Shown one piece after another: positions 47,836-56,579 of a DNA stretch of 64,000 nt. The number at the start of each line of letters is the position of its first letter. Position 1 is the stretch's first letter. The notes under the pieces were generated by a model that searched no databases, had not been told where the DNA came from, and saw nothing but the letters and a program-made list of their open reading frames with translations. A program made the position numbers and the translations under genes. Origin of the DNA: an uncultured Clostridia bacterium. Lineage in GTDB: Bacteria; Bacillota; Clostridia; TANB77; CAG-508. The DNA lies in the NCBI GenBank assembly GCA_934149165.1, contig CAKPDY010000005.1, positions 11,221 through 75,220 on the forward strand, in the 5' to 3' direction.

Positions 47836-49683
47836 ATGTGTGGAATAACAGGATTTATAAACTTAACCAAAGATATTTCAAATATGAAAGACACTATAAA
47901 AATAATGAATGAAACAATAAAAAGACGTGGTCCAAATGAAGATGGATACTATTATGAAAGGCATGCAATTTTAGGGCATAAAAGACTAATTGTAATAGAC
48001 CCAAATGGTGGAAAACAACCTATGACATTTATGCATAATAACTGTACATATACAATAGTTTATAATGGTCAATTATACAACACAAATGAATTAAGAGATG
48101 AATTAATTGAAAATGGTTTTACCTTTAATAGTTATTCAGATACAGAAGTATTATTAAAAGGATTTATATGCTGGGGATATGATATTGTAAAAAAATTAAA
48201 TGGAATATACGGTTTTTCAATATGGAATAGCACAAAACAGGAACTATATTTTGCACGTGACCATTTTGGTGTAAAACCATTCTTCTACACTCTTCAAAAT
48301 AATAATTTTGTATTTTCTTCTGAAATCAAGTCAATTCTTGCATTTCCAGAAGTTGAAGCCAAATTAGATGAACAAGGAATTTCAGAATTATTTGGATTAG
48401 GTCCTGCCCATACACCTGGAGTTGTAGCATTTAAAAACATTTTTGAATTAAAACCTGGCCATTTTGGTGTATATAATTCAAGTGGAATTCATACAAAAAA
48501 ATATTGGTCACTTGTAAGTAAACCTCATAATGATAATTTAAGAACAACTTGTGAAAAAGCAAAATTTTTATTAGAAGATTCCATAAAAAGGCAACTAATT
48601 TCAGATGTTCCTTTATGTACATTTTTATCTGGTGGATTAGATTCTAGTATTATAACTTTATATGCTGCAAATTATTATAAGGATAAAAATTTAGGGCCTT
48701 TAACAACTTATTCTGTAGATTATAAGGATAATGATAAAAATTTTGTTAAAACTGATTTTCAACCAAATTCAGATAATTATTATATAGATATTATGAAGAA
48801 AAAACTTAATACAAACCATAATGTTATTATGTTAGACACACCTGAACTTGCAAAATGCTTAGAAGATGCTATGATTGCAAGAGATTTACCTGGAATGGCT
48901 GATGTTGATTCTTCATTACTTCTATTTTGTGAAAAAGTAAAACCTAATGCAACCGTATCTTTAACAGGAGAATGTTCAGATGAAATTTTTGGTGGATATC
49001 CATGGTTTTTCAGAGAAGATGCTTTAAATAGTGAAACATTTCCTTGGTCTATTGCATTAGATGAAAGACAACAACTATTAAATCCAATTATTAGCTCTAA
49101 AATTAATTTAAAGAAATATATAGATTACAGATATTTTGAAAGCTTAAATGAAGTAGAAATTCTTGATGAAGATTCAATGGAAACAGCCCAAAAAAGAAAA
49201 ATTTCACATTTAACCTTAAATTGGTTTATGCAAACTTTACTTGATCGTTCAGACAGAATGGCTATGTATAATGGTTTTGAAATTCGTGTTCCATTTTGCG
49301 ACTATCGTTTAGCTGAATATGTATGGAATATTCCGTGGGAAATGAAAGCACTACATGGACGTGAAAAAGGATTGTTACGTTATATTATGAAAGATTTGCT
49401 ACCAGAAGAAATTGTAGAAAGAAAGAAAAGTCCATATCCTAAAACATGGAATCCTACCTATTTAGCAACTGTAAAGCAAATGCTTACTAAAATTATGTCA
49501 AATAAAAATGCTCCTATTAATGATTTATTAAATAGAGAATATATTTTAGAAATTTTAGAAACAAATGGCAAAGCATTTACTAGACCTTGGTTTGGTCAAC
49601 TTATGACTGGTCCTCAGCTTATGGCTTACTTGTGCCAAGTTAATATGTGGCTTGAAAAGTATCAACCTAAAATTGAAATTTAA
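47836..49683 (+). CDS. asnB: Glutamine-hydrolysing asparagine synthase
   Basis: The enzyme makes asparagine from aspartate, ATP and glutamine. The 615-residue protein has the N-terminal amidotransferase with Cys2 (MCGITGF), RGPNEDG and the synthetase P-loop FLSGGLDSS (about residue 265), later LTGECSDEIFGGYPW and RVPFCDYRL. Length is normal. The ATG follows AGGAGG. It is a single gene with the repeated element in front and a terminator behind. Confidence 0.96.
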   Translation: MCGITGFINLTKDISNMKDTIKIMNETIKRRGPNEDGYYYERHAILGHKRLIVIDPNGGKQPMTFMHNNCTYTIVYNGQLYNTNELRDELIENGFTFNSYSDTEVLLKGFICWGYDIVKKLNGIYGFSIWNSTKQELYFARDHFGVKPFFYTLQNNNFVFSSEIKSILAFPEVEAKLDEQGISELFGLGPAHTPGVVAFKNIFELKPGHFGVYNSSGIHTKKYWSLVSKPHNDNLRTTCEKAKFLLEDSIKRQLISDVPLCTFLSGGLDSSIITLYAANYYKDKNLGPLTTYSVDYKDNDKNFVKTDFQPNSDNYYIDIMKKKLNTNHNVIMLDTPELAKCLEDAMIARDLPGMADVDSSLLLFCEKVKPNATVSLTGECSDEIFGGYPWFFREDALNSETFPWSIALDERQQLLNPIISSKINLKKYIDYRYFESLNEVEILDEDSMETAQKRKISHLTLNWFMQTLLDRSDRMAMYNGFEIRVPFCDYRLAEYVWNIPWEMKALHGREKGLLRYIMKDLLPEEIVERKKSPYPKTWNPTYLATVKQMLTKIMSNKNAPINDLLNREYILEILETNGKAFTRPWFGQLMTGPQLMAYLCQVNMWLEKYQPKIEI

Positions 49684-49713
49684 TAATTACAATTTATAAT
49701 TTTCAACCAATTT

Positions 49714-49766
49714 AATGAAAAAGCAGAAAAATTAGAAAATAATTCTAATTTTTCTGTTTTTCATTT
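49714..49766. terminator. Bidirectional terminator
   Basis: AATGAAAAAGCAGAAAAATT pairs with AATTTTTCTGTTTTTCATT with one bulge, between the convergent asnB and 49773 genes. Confidence 0.8.
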
Positions 49767-49772
49767 AAAAAT

Positions 49773-50264
49773 TTATTTTGAAAATATTGCTCCAGCAGCT
49801 CCAAAAATTCCTGCAGAAGCTAGTCCCATAATTATACCTGCAAGTACAACCCCTGCCATAACAGCTATTGTACTTTTCTTAAAATCCATATCTAAAAAAC
49901 TAGCTGCTAATGTTCCTGTCCATGCACCTGTTCCTGGCAATGGAATTCCTACAAATATAAATAATGCAAAATATAATCCACGCCCTGCTTTTTCTTGTAA
50001 TTTTTTTCCACCTTTTTCACCTTTTTCTATACAAAATGTGAAAAATTTTCCTATGTATTTTTTATCTTTCCCCCACATTAATACTTTTCTCGCAAAAAAG
50101 TATATAATTGGTACTGGTAACATATTACCAATTATACATGTTATGTATAATGGTATAATCGGTAATGGATCTCCCATTACTTGACTTAATCCTATTGGAA
50201 CTGCTCCTCTTAACTCTATTAGTGGTACCATTGAAACTATAAATACTAATAAATATTTTAACAT
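49773..50264 (-). CDS. Small multidrug export-type membrane protein (COG2426)
   Basis: The 163-residue protein has about four helices with the family signature VSMVPLIELRGAVPIGL at the N-terminus, GRGLYFALFIFVGIPLPGTGAWTG in two parts and a Gly/Ala-rich last helix. This is the COG2426/PF06695 family, whose name suggests export but whose substrate is unproven. It lies alone on the minus strand. Confidence 0.87.
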   Translation of the reverse strand: MLKYLLVFIVSMVPLIELRGAVPIGLSQVMGDPLPIIPLYITCIIGNMLPVPIIYFFARKVLMWGKDKKYIGKFFTFCIEKGEKGGKKLQEKAGRGLYFALFIFVGIPLPGTGAWTGTLAASFLDMDFKKSTIAVMAGVVLAGIIMGLASAGIFGAAGAIFSK

Positions 50265-50437
50265 GTTTTTTACACTCCTTATAATTAAATTCGGATTTAT
50301 TTTACTATAATTTTTATTAAAAGTCTACTTTTTTATTAAATAAAAATAACAGTTTAACATTTTTATATTACATCTAGGTTACGTAATACTTGGAAGTTTG
50401 ACATGATAATTGCAAAAATTAAATCATAATAAAAAAA

Positions 50438-50474
50438 CATGAAAAGTATATATAAGCATTATATACTCTTCATG
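50438..50474 (-). terminator. Terminator after the Cys/Gly-rich miniprotein
   Basis: On the minus strand CATGAAGAGTATATA pairs with TATATACTTTTCATG (one mismatch) and is followed by TTTTTTT. It lies 35 bases past the stop at 50509. Confidence 0.85.
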
Positions 50475-50508
50475 CTACTCAAAATAATTTTTTTAATATG
50501 TTATTAAA

Positions 50509-50685
50509 CTATCCTCTGCCACATCCACAGCCGCAATTTGTAAATAATAATAAGAATACAATTATAAAAAACAATATTTCACTATTGCATCCATCTCCAC
50601 CAAATAAACCACCTAAAATTCCATTGTTTCCACAACCACAGTTATTTCCACATCCGCATCCACAGTTTCTTCCTTCTTCTGGCAT
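50509..50685 (-). CDS. Cys/Gly-rich membrane miniprotein, 58 residues
   Basis: The ATG at 50685 has a strong AGGAGGT site before it and the gene ends in its own terminator, so it is very likely real. The protein starts MPEEGRNCGCGCGNNCGCG, has a Gly-rich stretch, one hydrophobic helix (about residues 37-49, EILFFIIVFLLLF) and ends TNCGCGCGRG. Ten cysteines lie in CGC-type clusters on both sides of the helix, which could bind metal or form disulfides. It resembles small Gly/Cys-rich spore or envelope proteins only in general terms. No firm family is recognised. Confidence 0.8.
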   Translation of the reverse strand: MPEEGRNCGCGCGNNCGCGNNGILGGLFGGDGCNSEILFFIIVFLLLFTNCGCGCGRG

Positions 50686-50824
50686 TTTTCATTACCTCCT
50701 TTTTTATTTTATATAATATAGTATGCAAAATTCAAAAAATATGTTACAATTTAATTTATAATTAAAATTACATATTATTTTAAAATAAAAAGTTTATATA
50801 TATTTCAAAAAGAAAGGGAAAAAC

Positions 50825-53253
50825 ATGAAAAAAAATATAGAATTACTATCTCCTGCTCGGAGATTTTGAATGCTTAAAATCAGCCGTACAAAGTGGTGCA
50901 AACTGTGTTTATTTTGGTAGCAATTTATTCAATGCCAGAGCTTCAGCAAATAATTTTAATGATGATGAACTAAAAAAAGCTATTGAATATGCAAAAATTA
51001 GAAATGTAAAAACAAACTTAACATTAAATATTTTAATAAAAAACAATGAATTTACAGAAGCCATACACATTGCCCAAAAAGCTTACGAATATGGAATTGA
51101 CGCAATTATTGTTCAAGATTTAGGATTAGCCAAAAAACTAATTGAATTATTTCCAGACTTACCTATCCATGCAAGTACTCAAATGACTATTCATAATTTA
51201 GATGGTGTTTTGGAAGCACAAAATTTAGGATTTAAACGTGTTGTACTTTCCAGAGAATTAACACTAAATGAAATTAAACATATTTGTGACAATTCAAGCA
51301 TTGAAATTGAAGTATTTATTCATGGTGCTTTATGTATTTGTTATTCAGGTCAATGTCTGTTATCTAGTATGATTGGAAGCCGTTCTCGGAAATCGCGGTA
51401 AATGCGCTCAACCTTGTAGATTGCCTTATCAATTAATTAAAAACTCTGAAACTATAGATAAGGGGCACCTTCTAAGTCCTAAAGATTTATGCTCACTTGA
51501 ATTACTTCCTACTCTTGTTAATCTTGGAATTACCTGTTTTAAAATTGAAGGAAGATTAAAAAATCCAGAATATGTTTCAACTGTAACTAGAATTTATAGA
51601 AAATATATTGATTTAGCTTTATCTGATAAACCTTATATAATTGACGAAAAAGACAAAAAAGATTTATTACAAGTATTCAATCGTGGTGGATTTTCTAATG
51701 GATATTTAGATGATAAACCTAATCAAAATTTTATATGTAAAGATAAACCTAATAATGCTGGAATTCTAATTGGAAAAGTCTATAATTTCAACCAAAATAA
51801 AGGATATGTTACATTGAAATTAGAAGACAATATTTCTATTGGAGATACTGTTAGTCTTGAAAAAGAAAAAGGTTCTTATACTATTTCTGAATTAATGATT
51901 AATAATAAAAATGTGTCTTTGGCTAAAAAAGGTGATATTGTTAAAATTGGTAGAATTAAGGGACATATTTCTGTTAATGACAAAATTTTCAAAATGCGTT
52001 CTAAAGAATTATGTAATTCAGCTAATGAATATGTAAATAATGAAAATATTAAAACAAAAATTAATTGTAAAATTACTGTTCACAAAAACGAACCTGTTAG
52101 TATGCAGATTTATACTGATTGTATTAAATCAAATAATATATATGATAATATTAATTTTACACTAATATCAGATTTAATACCTGTTGATTCAATCAACTCT
52201 CCTATTACTATTGAAAGAATTGTTGAACAAATTAATAAACTTGGTGGTACACCATTTGAATTCGGGAAAATCGATGTTGATTTAGATAAAAATTTATATA
52301 TACCTAGTATTAGTAAATTAAATCAGTTACGTAGAGATTGTATTTCTAAACTAGAGGAAATTTTGCTAGAAAAAATTCATAGAAAAAGCAATATAAATTT
52401 TAAAAATACCAATATTCCATATACTTCGGAAAATATAGTTGAAAAAGCACATAAAGAAATTGCAGTTTTACTAAACACATTAAATTTAAATGAAGATTAT
52501 TCTAAATTAAAAAATATAAATAAAATTTATGTACCTTTAAAATATTTCTTTATTCAAGAATTTTCAAACATAATTAATACAATAACACATACATATAATT
52601 GCTATATTTATATGCCATGTATTTTAAAAGACAATATTCTAAAAAATATATGTGAAAAATTGCCACAAATACTTTCTAGTTATTCTATAAAAGGTTTTGT
52701 AGTATCAAATATTTCACAAATACATTTATTAGAAAATTATATGAAAAATTATGAATTTATTAGTAATTACAATATGAATGTATACAATAATTACACAATT
52801 GAAGAATTAACTAAACTTGGAATTTCATGTGTTACTTTATCACCTGAATTAGATAAATTGACTTTAAATTCCTTATATGCAAATATTGCAACAGAAGCTA
52901 TTATATATGGTAACTTACCTGTTATGACTACCAATTATTGCTTGCTTTCAAAAAGTAATTTTTGTTTAGAAAAATGTAAAAGCAATTGTGGAAATTCTAA
53001 ATACACATATTCCTTAAAAGACCGAATGAATATGAATTTTAGAATTTTACCTGATTATTTTTCTAAAACAACTACTATTTTTAATAGTAAAAAAACAAGT
53101 GTTAGTATTAATGAAGTAAATGTTAACTTTGCTAGACTAGATTTTATTGATGAAAGTATTAATGAAATTTGTGAAATTATAAATTCTTTTAAAAATGGTT
53201 CTATTATAGAAGGTAAAGATTTTACAAATGGTAATTTTAATAGGATTGTTTAA
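50825..53253 (+). CDS. U32-family peptidase/collagenase-like protein, two +1 shifts at CGG
   Basis: U32 proteins are involved in tRNA hydroxylation (TrhP/RlhA type) or peptide breakdown. This long form has a C-terminal DUF3656-like part. The ATG at 50825 follows AAAGGGAA. After 11 codons (MKKNIELLSPA) the zero-frame codon is CGG (50858-50860); skipping C restores GDFECLKSAV. After a further 176 codons a second CGG (51387-51389) must be skipped, restoring GNRGKCAQPCRLPYQL, the conserved cysteine motif. The joined protein is 808 residues with YFGSNLFNARA, IHGALCICYSGQC and CKSNCGNSK. Both shifts are needed for a complete protein. Cysteines in the restored segment probably bind an iron-sulfur cluster, as in the U32 family. 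Confidence 0.93.
50858..50860 (+). other. +1 frameshift site 1 at CGG in the U32 gene
   Basis: The plus strand reads CCT GCT CGG AGA TTT TGA in frame zero. Skipping C gives GGA GAT TTT GAA TGC, restoring SPAGDFE, the classic U32 N-terminal motif. Confidence 0.87.
51387..51389 (+). other. +1 frameshift site 2 at CGG in the U32 gene
   Basis: The plus strand reads CGT TCT CGG AAA TCG CGG TAA in the incoming frame. Skipping C gives GGA AAT CGC GGT AAA TGC, restoring SGNRGKCAQPCR. CGC in the restored frame is an ordinary arginine codon. Confidence 0.87.
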
Positions 53254-53263
53254 AAATTTTTTT

Positions 53264-53312
53264 AAAAAACAAGGGTATAAAAAACTTAAAATTTTCTATA
53301 CCCTTGTTTTTT
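53264..53312. terminator. Bidirectional terminator
   Basis: AAAAAACAAGGGTATA pairs with TATACCCTTGTTTTTT between the convergent U32 and znuB genes. Confidence 0.9.
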
Positions 53313-53361
53313 TATTTTAAAATTTTATTAAGTAATAACTACATTTAGACTTGTATTTTTA

Positions 53362-54177
53362 TTAATTTCTAGCAACTTTTTTCCAGACACTACTAAATAT
53401 TAACACACCAATATATACCATAACAATACTTGCACCTGTTGGTAAATTTAGTAATGATGATATAATTAGTCCAAATAAAAAACATAAAATTGAAATAGCA
53501 ACAGACATTATAGCCATTCCTTTAAATGAATAAGTTAATTTCCTTGCTATTATTGCTGGAAATACTATTAAACTAGAAATAAGTAATGTTCCCATCATTC
53601 TCATTCCTATTACAACAACTATTGCTGTAAAAAAAGCTATTAAAAATTGATAAAATGTTACATTAATTCCGCAAACTTTTGCATATTTTTCATCATATGT
53701 AATCATAAATAATCTATTATAAAAGAACATATATGTTACAACCAATATTATAGATAATAAAACACTAACAATTACATCTTTTGTTGTCATTGTTAATATA
53801 CTTCCAAACATATAATTATATACATCTATATTAAATCCTTTTGTTAATGATGTAATTATAACACCAAATGCCAATGCACCTGTTGAAACAAGTGCTATTG
53901 TAATATCACCTGCTTCACCTTTTTTTTGGCTTATTACCAATATTATAAATGATGCTATTATTACAATTGGTATTGCAACATACACTTCTGGTAAATTAAG
54001 AACTAATGCTAATGATAATGATGCAAAACCAACTTCCCCAAGACCATGACCTATCATTGAATATTTTTTTAATACCAATATAACACCTATTAATGCTGCA
54101 CAAAATGAAATAGCTATGCCACATATTAATGCTCTTTGCATAAATGGGTATTGTAATAAATTTATTAAAAACTCCAT
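53362..54177 (-). CDS. znuB: Zinc ABC transporter permease
   Basis: This ABC-3 family permease has 271 residues and about eight helices, with LVLKKYSMIGHGLGEVGFAS near the start and VIGMRMMGTLLISSLIVFPA. It forms the channel of the zinc importer with znuC and znuA. The ATG at 54177 is chosen because AAAGGA lies about ten bases before it; longer in-frame forms would overlap znuC. It is the last gene of zur-znuA-znuC-znuB. A manganese role is possible for the family, but the His-rich ZnuA and the Zur-like regulator favour zinc. Confidence 0.9.
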   Translation of the reverse strand: MEFLINLLQYPFMQRALICGIAISFCAALIGVILVLKKYSMIGHGLGEVGFASLSLALVLNLPEVYVAIPIVIIASFIILVISQKKGEAGDITIALVSTGALAFGVIITSLTKGFNIDVYNYMFGSILTMTTKDVIVSVLLSIILVVTYMFFYNRLFMITYDEKYAKVCGINVTFYQFLIAFFTAIVVVIGMRMMGTLLISSLIVFPAIIARKLTYSFKGMAIMSVAISILCFLFGLIISSLLNLPTGASIVMVYIGVLIFSSVWKKVARN

Positions 54178-54181
54178 TTTT

Positions 54182-54889
54182 CTAAAATCCTTTCCATTCT
54201 TTAATATTTCCATCAAACTTTATAGTTGTAGCCATACAAATAACACGAACTCCCATATTTCTTATTTCTTCTAAATCATGTGTTGCCATTATAATTGTTA
54301 ATCCTTGTTCTTTATTTAATTTATTCAAAATATCATATAACTCTTTAGTTATATGAATATCTAGTCCACTACATGGTTCATCTAAAATAAGTAATTCTGG
54401 TTTTCTAATTAATGCTCTAGCAAGCATTATTCGTTGTCTTTGACCACCTGAAAGTTCTCCTATTCGTTTATTTATTATATTCTTTATGTTTAATAATTTA
54501 CACACTTCGTCAAATTTTTTGTAATCATCTTTTTTATAAAATGGTAATACTTTATGTTTTTGCACTCCTGTCATTATTATTTCTTTAGCAGTTGCTGGAA
54601 AATCTAAATCTGTCATATTATTTTGTGCTAAATATGAGATTTTTTCTGGTTTTATATTTTTTATAATTTCACCTGAATCTTTTTTATTTATTCCTACTAT
54701 TGTTTTTATTAAAGTACTTTTTCCTGAGCCATTTTCTCCAACTAAACATATATATTCATGTGGTTTTACATTAAAATTTATATTTCTTATTGCTGTATGT
54801 CCATTATATGAAGTTGAAACATTTTTTACTTCTAAAATATTCATAACTTTATCTGCATAATTTGTATAATTATAATTTTTATTATACAA
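54182..54889 (-). CDS. znuC: Zinc ABC transporter ATP-binding protein
   Basis: The ATPase of the zinc importer has Walker A GENGSGKST, the Q-loop YLAQNN, the signature LSGGQRQR and Walker B LLILDEPCSG, then the H-loop MATHDLEE. The start is uncertain: TTG at 54889 has AGGGGG upstream, whereas ATG at 54844 (MNILEVKNV) matches the usual family N-terminus but has only a weak site. It follows znuA by 20 bases. Confidence 0.93.
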   Translation of the reverse strand: MYNKNYNYTNYADKVMNILEVKNVSTSYNGHTAIRNINFNVKPHEYICLVGENGSGKSTLIKTIVGINKKDSGEIIKNIKPEKISYLAQNNMTDLDFPATAKEIIMTGVQKHKVLPFYKKDDYKKFDEVCKLLNIKNIINKRIGELSGGQRQRIMLARALIRKPELLILDEPCSGLDIHITKELYDILNKLNKEQGLTIIMATHDLEEIRNMGVRVICMATTIKFDGNIKEWKGF

Positions 54890-54908
54890 ATTTCCCCCTT
54901 CTTTTTTA

Positions 54909-55910
54909 TTATTTTTGATTTAAGGCTTCTTTTAAATTTTCTAAATTTTGCCTCATTATACTAATATAGCTTGCTCCATTTTCTAACTCATTTTTTGAAA
55001 CATTATGCACAGTATTAAACACAAGCATTTTAGCACCTGTTGCTTCTGAAATAGTTTTAGCAATATTTCCAGTAGAATATTCTTTGTAAAAAATCACAGG
55101 AATTTTGTTTTTATTAATATATTCTATTACCTCTTTTACTTGTGTAGTGCTTGGTTCAGCATTTTCACCACATGTTTGATATGCACTTATAAAATCCAAA
55201 CCATATCTTTCTATAAAATATGCATATGCAAAAGCACCACCAAATGCAATTTTTTTATTTTGTGAATTATTTACTGTTTCTTCAAATTCTGAATCTAATT
55301 TAGTTATTTGTTTTATATATTCATCTGCATTTTTCTTATAATACTGTGCATTTATAGGATCTATATTACATAACTGATTTTCTATACTTTTCACCATTTC
55401 AATTGCATATAATGGATTTAGCCATATATGTGGATCATATGTATGTGTATGATTATCTGTATATGTATGATTATGTGTATGTTCATTATCATTTGTATGT
55501 GTATTATCATTTGAATTATGTTTTTCTTCAAATTCCTCTTCATTAATTAACTTAACTGTTTTTGATAAATCTAGTACATTAATATTATTCTTCATTCCAG
55601 ATATTAAATTATCTGCCCAAGGTTCCATTTCACTACCTGTATATATAAACAAGTTTGAATTATTTATATTAACCATATCTTGTGGAGTTGGCTCATATGT
55701 ATGACTTTCAGTACCTGGTGGCAATAATAATGTAACATTAACTTTATCACCACCTATTTTTTTTGCAAAATCATACTGCGGAAATAATGTTGCAATTATT
55801 TCTACTTTTTCACTTTCTTTTTTATCTAAGTTTTTAACTTTTATAATAATAAATGTTGTTAATGAAAATATAATAATCAACACTATTAAAAATACTATAT
55901 TTTTCTTCAT
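54909..55910 (-). CDS. znuA: Zinc ABC transporter substrate-binding protein
   Basis: The 333-residue protein has an N-terminal membrane helix without a lipobox and the cluster A-I binding fold. The ligand motifs are GTESHTYEPTPQDM, DPHIWLNPLYA and later acidic residues. A loop of about 30 residues (about 132-160) is very rich in His, Asn, Asp and Thr, as is usual in zinc-specific ZnuA and uncommon in manganese binders. The molecule is held on the outer face for ZnuB. Confidence 0.95.
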   Translation of the reverse strand: MKKNIVFLIVLIIIFSLTTFIIIKVKNLDKKESEKVEIIATLFPQYDFAKKIGGDKVNVTLLLPPGTESHTYEPTPQDMVNINNSNLFIYTGSEMEPWADNLISGMKNNINVLDLSKTVKLINEEEFEEKHNSNDNTHTNDNEHTHNHTYTDNHTHTYDPHIWLNPLYAIEMVKSIENQLCNIDPINAQYYKKNADEYIKQITKLDSEFEETVNNSQNKKIAFGGAFAYAYFIERYGLDFISAYQTCGENAEPSTTQVKEVIEYINKNKIPVIFYKEYSTGNIAKTISEATGAKMLVFNTVHNVSKNELENGASYISIMRQNLENLKEALNQK

Positions 55911-55931
55911 TTTCTTATCATCCCCTATACA

Positions 55932-56336
55932 TTATTTTTGCTTACATCTATCACATATACCATATAAAACTGTTTTTCTATTATTTAACTGAAACTTATG
56001 TTCTTTTTGCAAATGTTTTTGAATTTCTTTAATTTCATCACATTCTAAATGTATTATTTTATTGCATTTCTCGCATTTTAAATGATAATGTTCTTCACAA
56101 TGCTTTTCTTCTACATATTGAAAACAACTACAATTTCTATCTTCTAAGTTATATTTTTTTATTATATTTTGTTTAACTAATTCATTCAAATATCTATATA
56201 CTGTAGCTTTTCCTATATTATCTTCCATACTTTTAAAGTGTTTTAAAATTTCTTCTGCAGTTACATTTGAATCTTTATTTTCCTTTAAATATGCTAATAT
56301 TTTTTCTCTTTGTTTTGTGTTATATTTATTTTTCAA
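55932..56336 (-). CDS. zur: Fur-family zinc uptake regulator
   Basis: The 134-residue protein has a winged helix (KATVYRYLNELVKQNIIKK) and a metal site with HYHLKCEKCNKIIHLEC and CDRCKQK, the four cysteines of the structural zinc site. Its position as first gene of znuACB and its Fur-type operator at 56365-56379 make Zur the best call; PerR or Fur cannot be excluded by sequence alone. The start is TTG at 56336 with AGAGGTGA before it. Confidence 0.92.
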   Translation of the reverse strand: MKNKYNTKQREKILAYLKENKDSNVTAEEILKHFKSMEDNIGKATVYRYLNELVKQNIIKKYNLEDRNCSCFQYVEEKHCEEHYHLKCEKCNKIIHLECDEIKEIQKHLQKEHKFQLNNRKTVLYGICDRCKQK

Positions 56337-56364
56337 AAAATCACCTCTTTGTGTTTTTGCAAAT

Positions 56365-56407
56365 TGAAACTGAGTTTCATTTTATCATTTTTTTTCACTT
56401 TAGTCAA
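56365..56407 (-). promoter_or_regulatory. zur-znuACB promoter with a 7-1-7 Fur-type operator
   Basis: On the minus strand TTGACT (56402-56407), 17 bases and TAAAAT (56379-56384) form a near-consensus SigA promoter. Immediately downstream is the perfect 7-1-7 palindrome TGAAACT-G-AGTTTCA (56365-56379), overlapping the end of the -10 box and the expected start. This is the arrangement used by Fur-family repressors. Zinc-dependent repression by Zur is inferred. Confidence 0.8.
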
Positions 56408-56443
56408 TATATATTTTATATAATTTTATATAATAAATTATAT

Positions 56444-56490
56444 TTCAATACTTTTTATTGTAGAGTATTCTGAAATCAAAAGTATTAAAC
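56444..56490 (+). repeat. Intergenic repeated element, copy 5
   Basis: It contains CAATACTTTTTATTGTAGAG then TATTCTGAAATCAAAAGTATTAAAC in two parts, matching the shared core with complementary ends. Unlike the other copies it has no plus-strand gene directly after it. Confidence 0.6.
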
Positions 56491-56579
56491 TACAAAAAAA
56501 GAAGTATTACATAAAATGTTATACTTCTAATAACAGTTTTTTAAAATAGGAAAACTAAAACATCCCTATTTCCTATTTC

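Noticed and set aside
4192..51389. CGG reassigned to another amino acid
   Set aside because: Reassignment alone would leave the frame broken, because the extra base is still there. Every site needs a +1 change to recover the protein.
336..53253. Sequencing or assembly errors as the cause of the broken genes
   Set aside because: Five of the six extra bases are not in homopolymers, and all six are a C before GG in frame zero at a glycine site. Random errors would not share base, codon frame and residue. Re-sequencing would still be decisive.
336..53253. The five broken genes as pseudogenes
   Set aside because: The reading frames after each site are long, intact and well conserved, and all are housekeeping or sporulation genes expected to be active.
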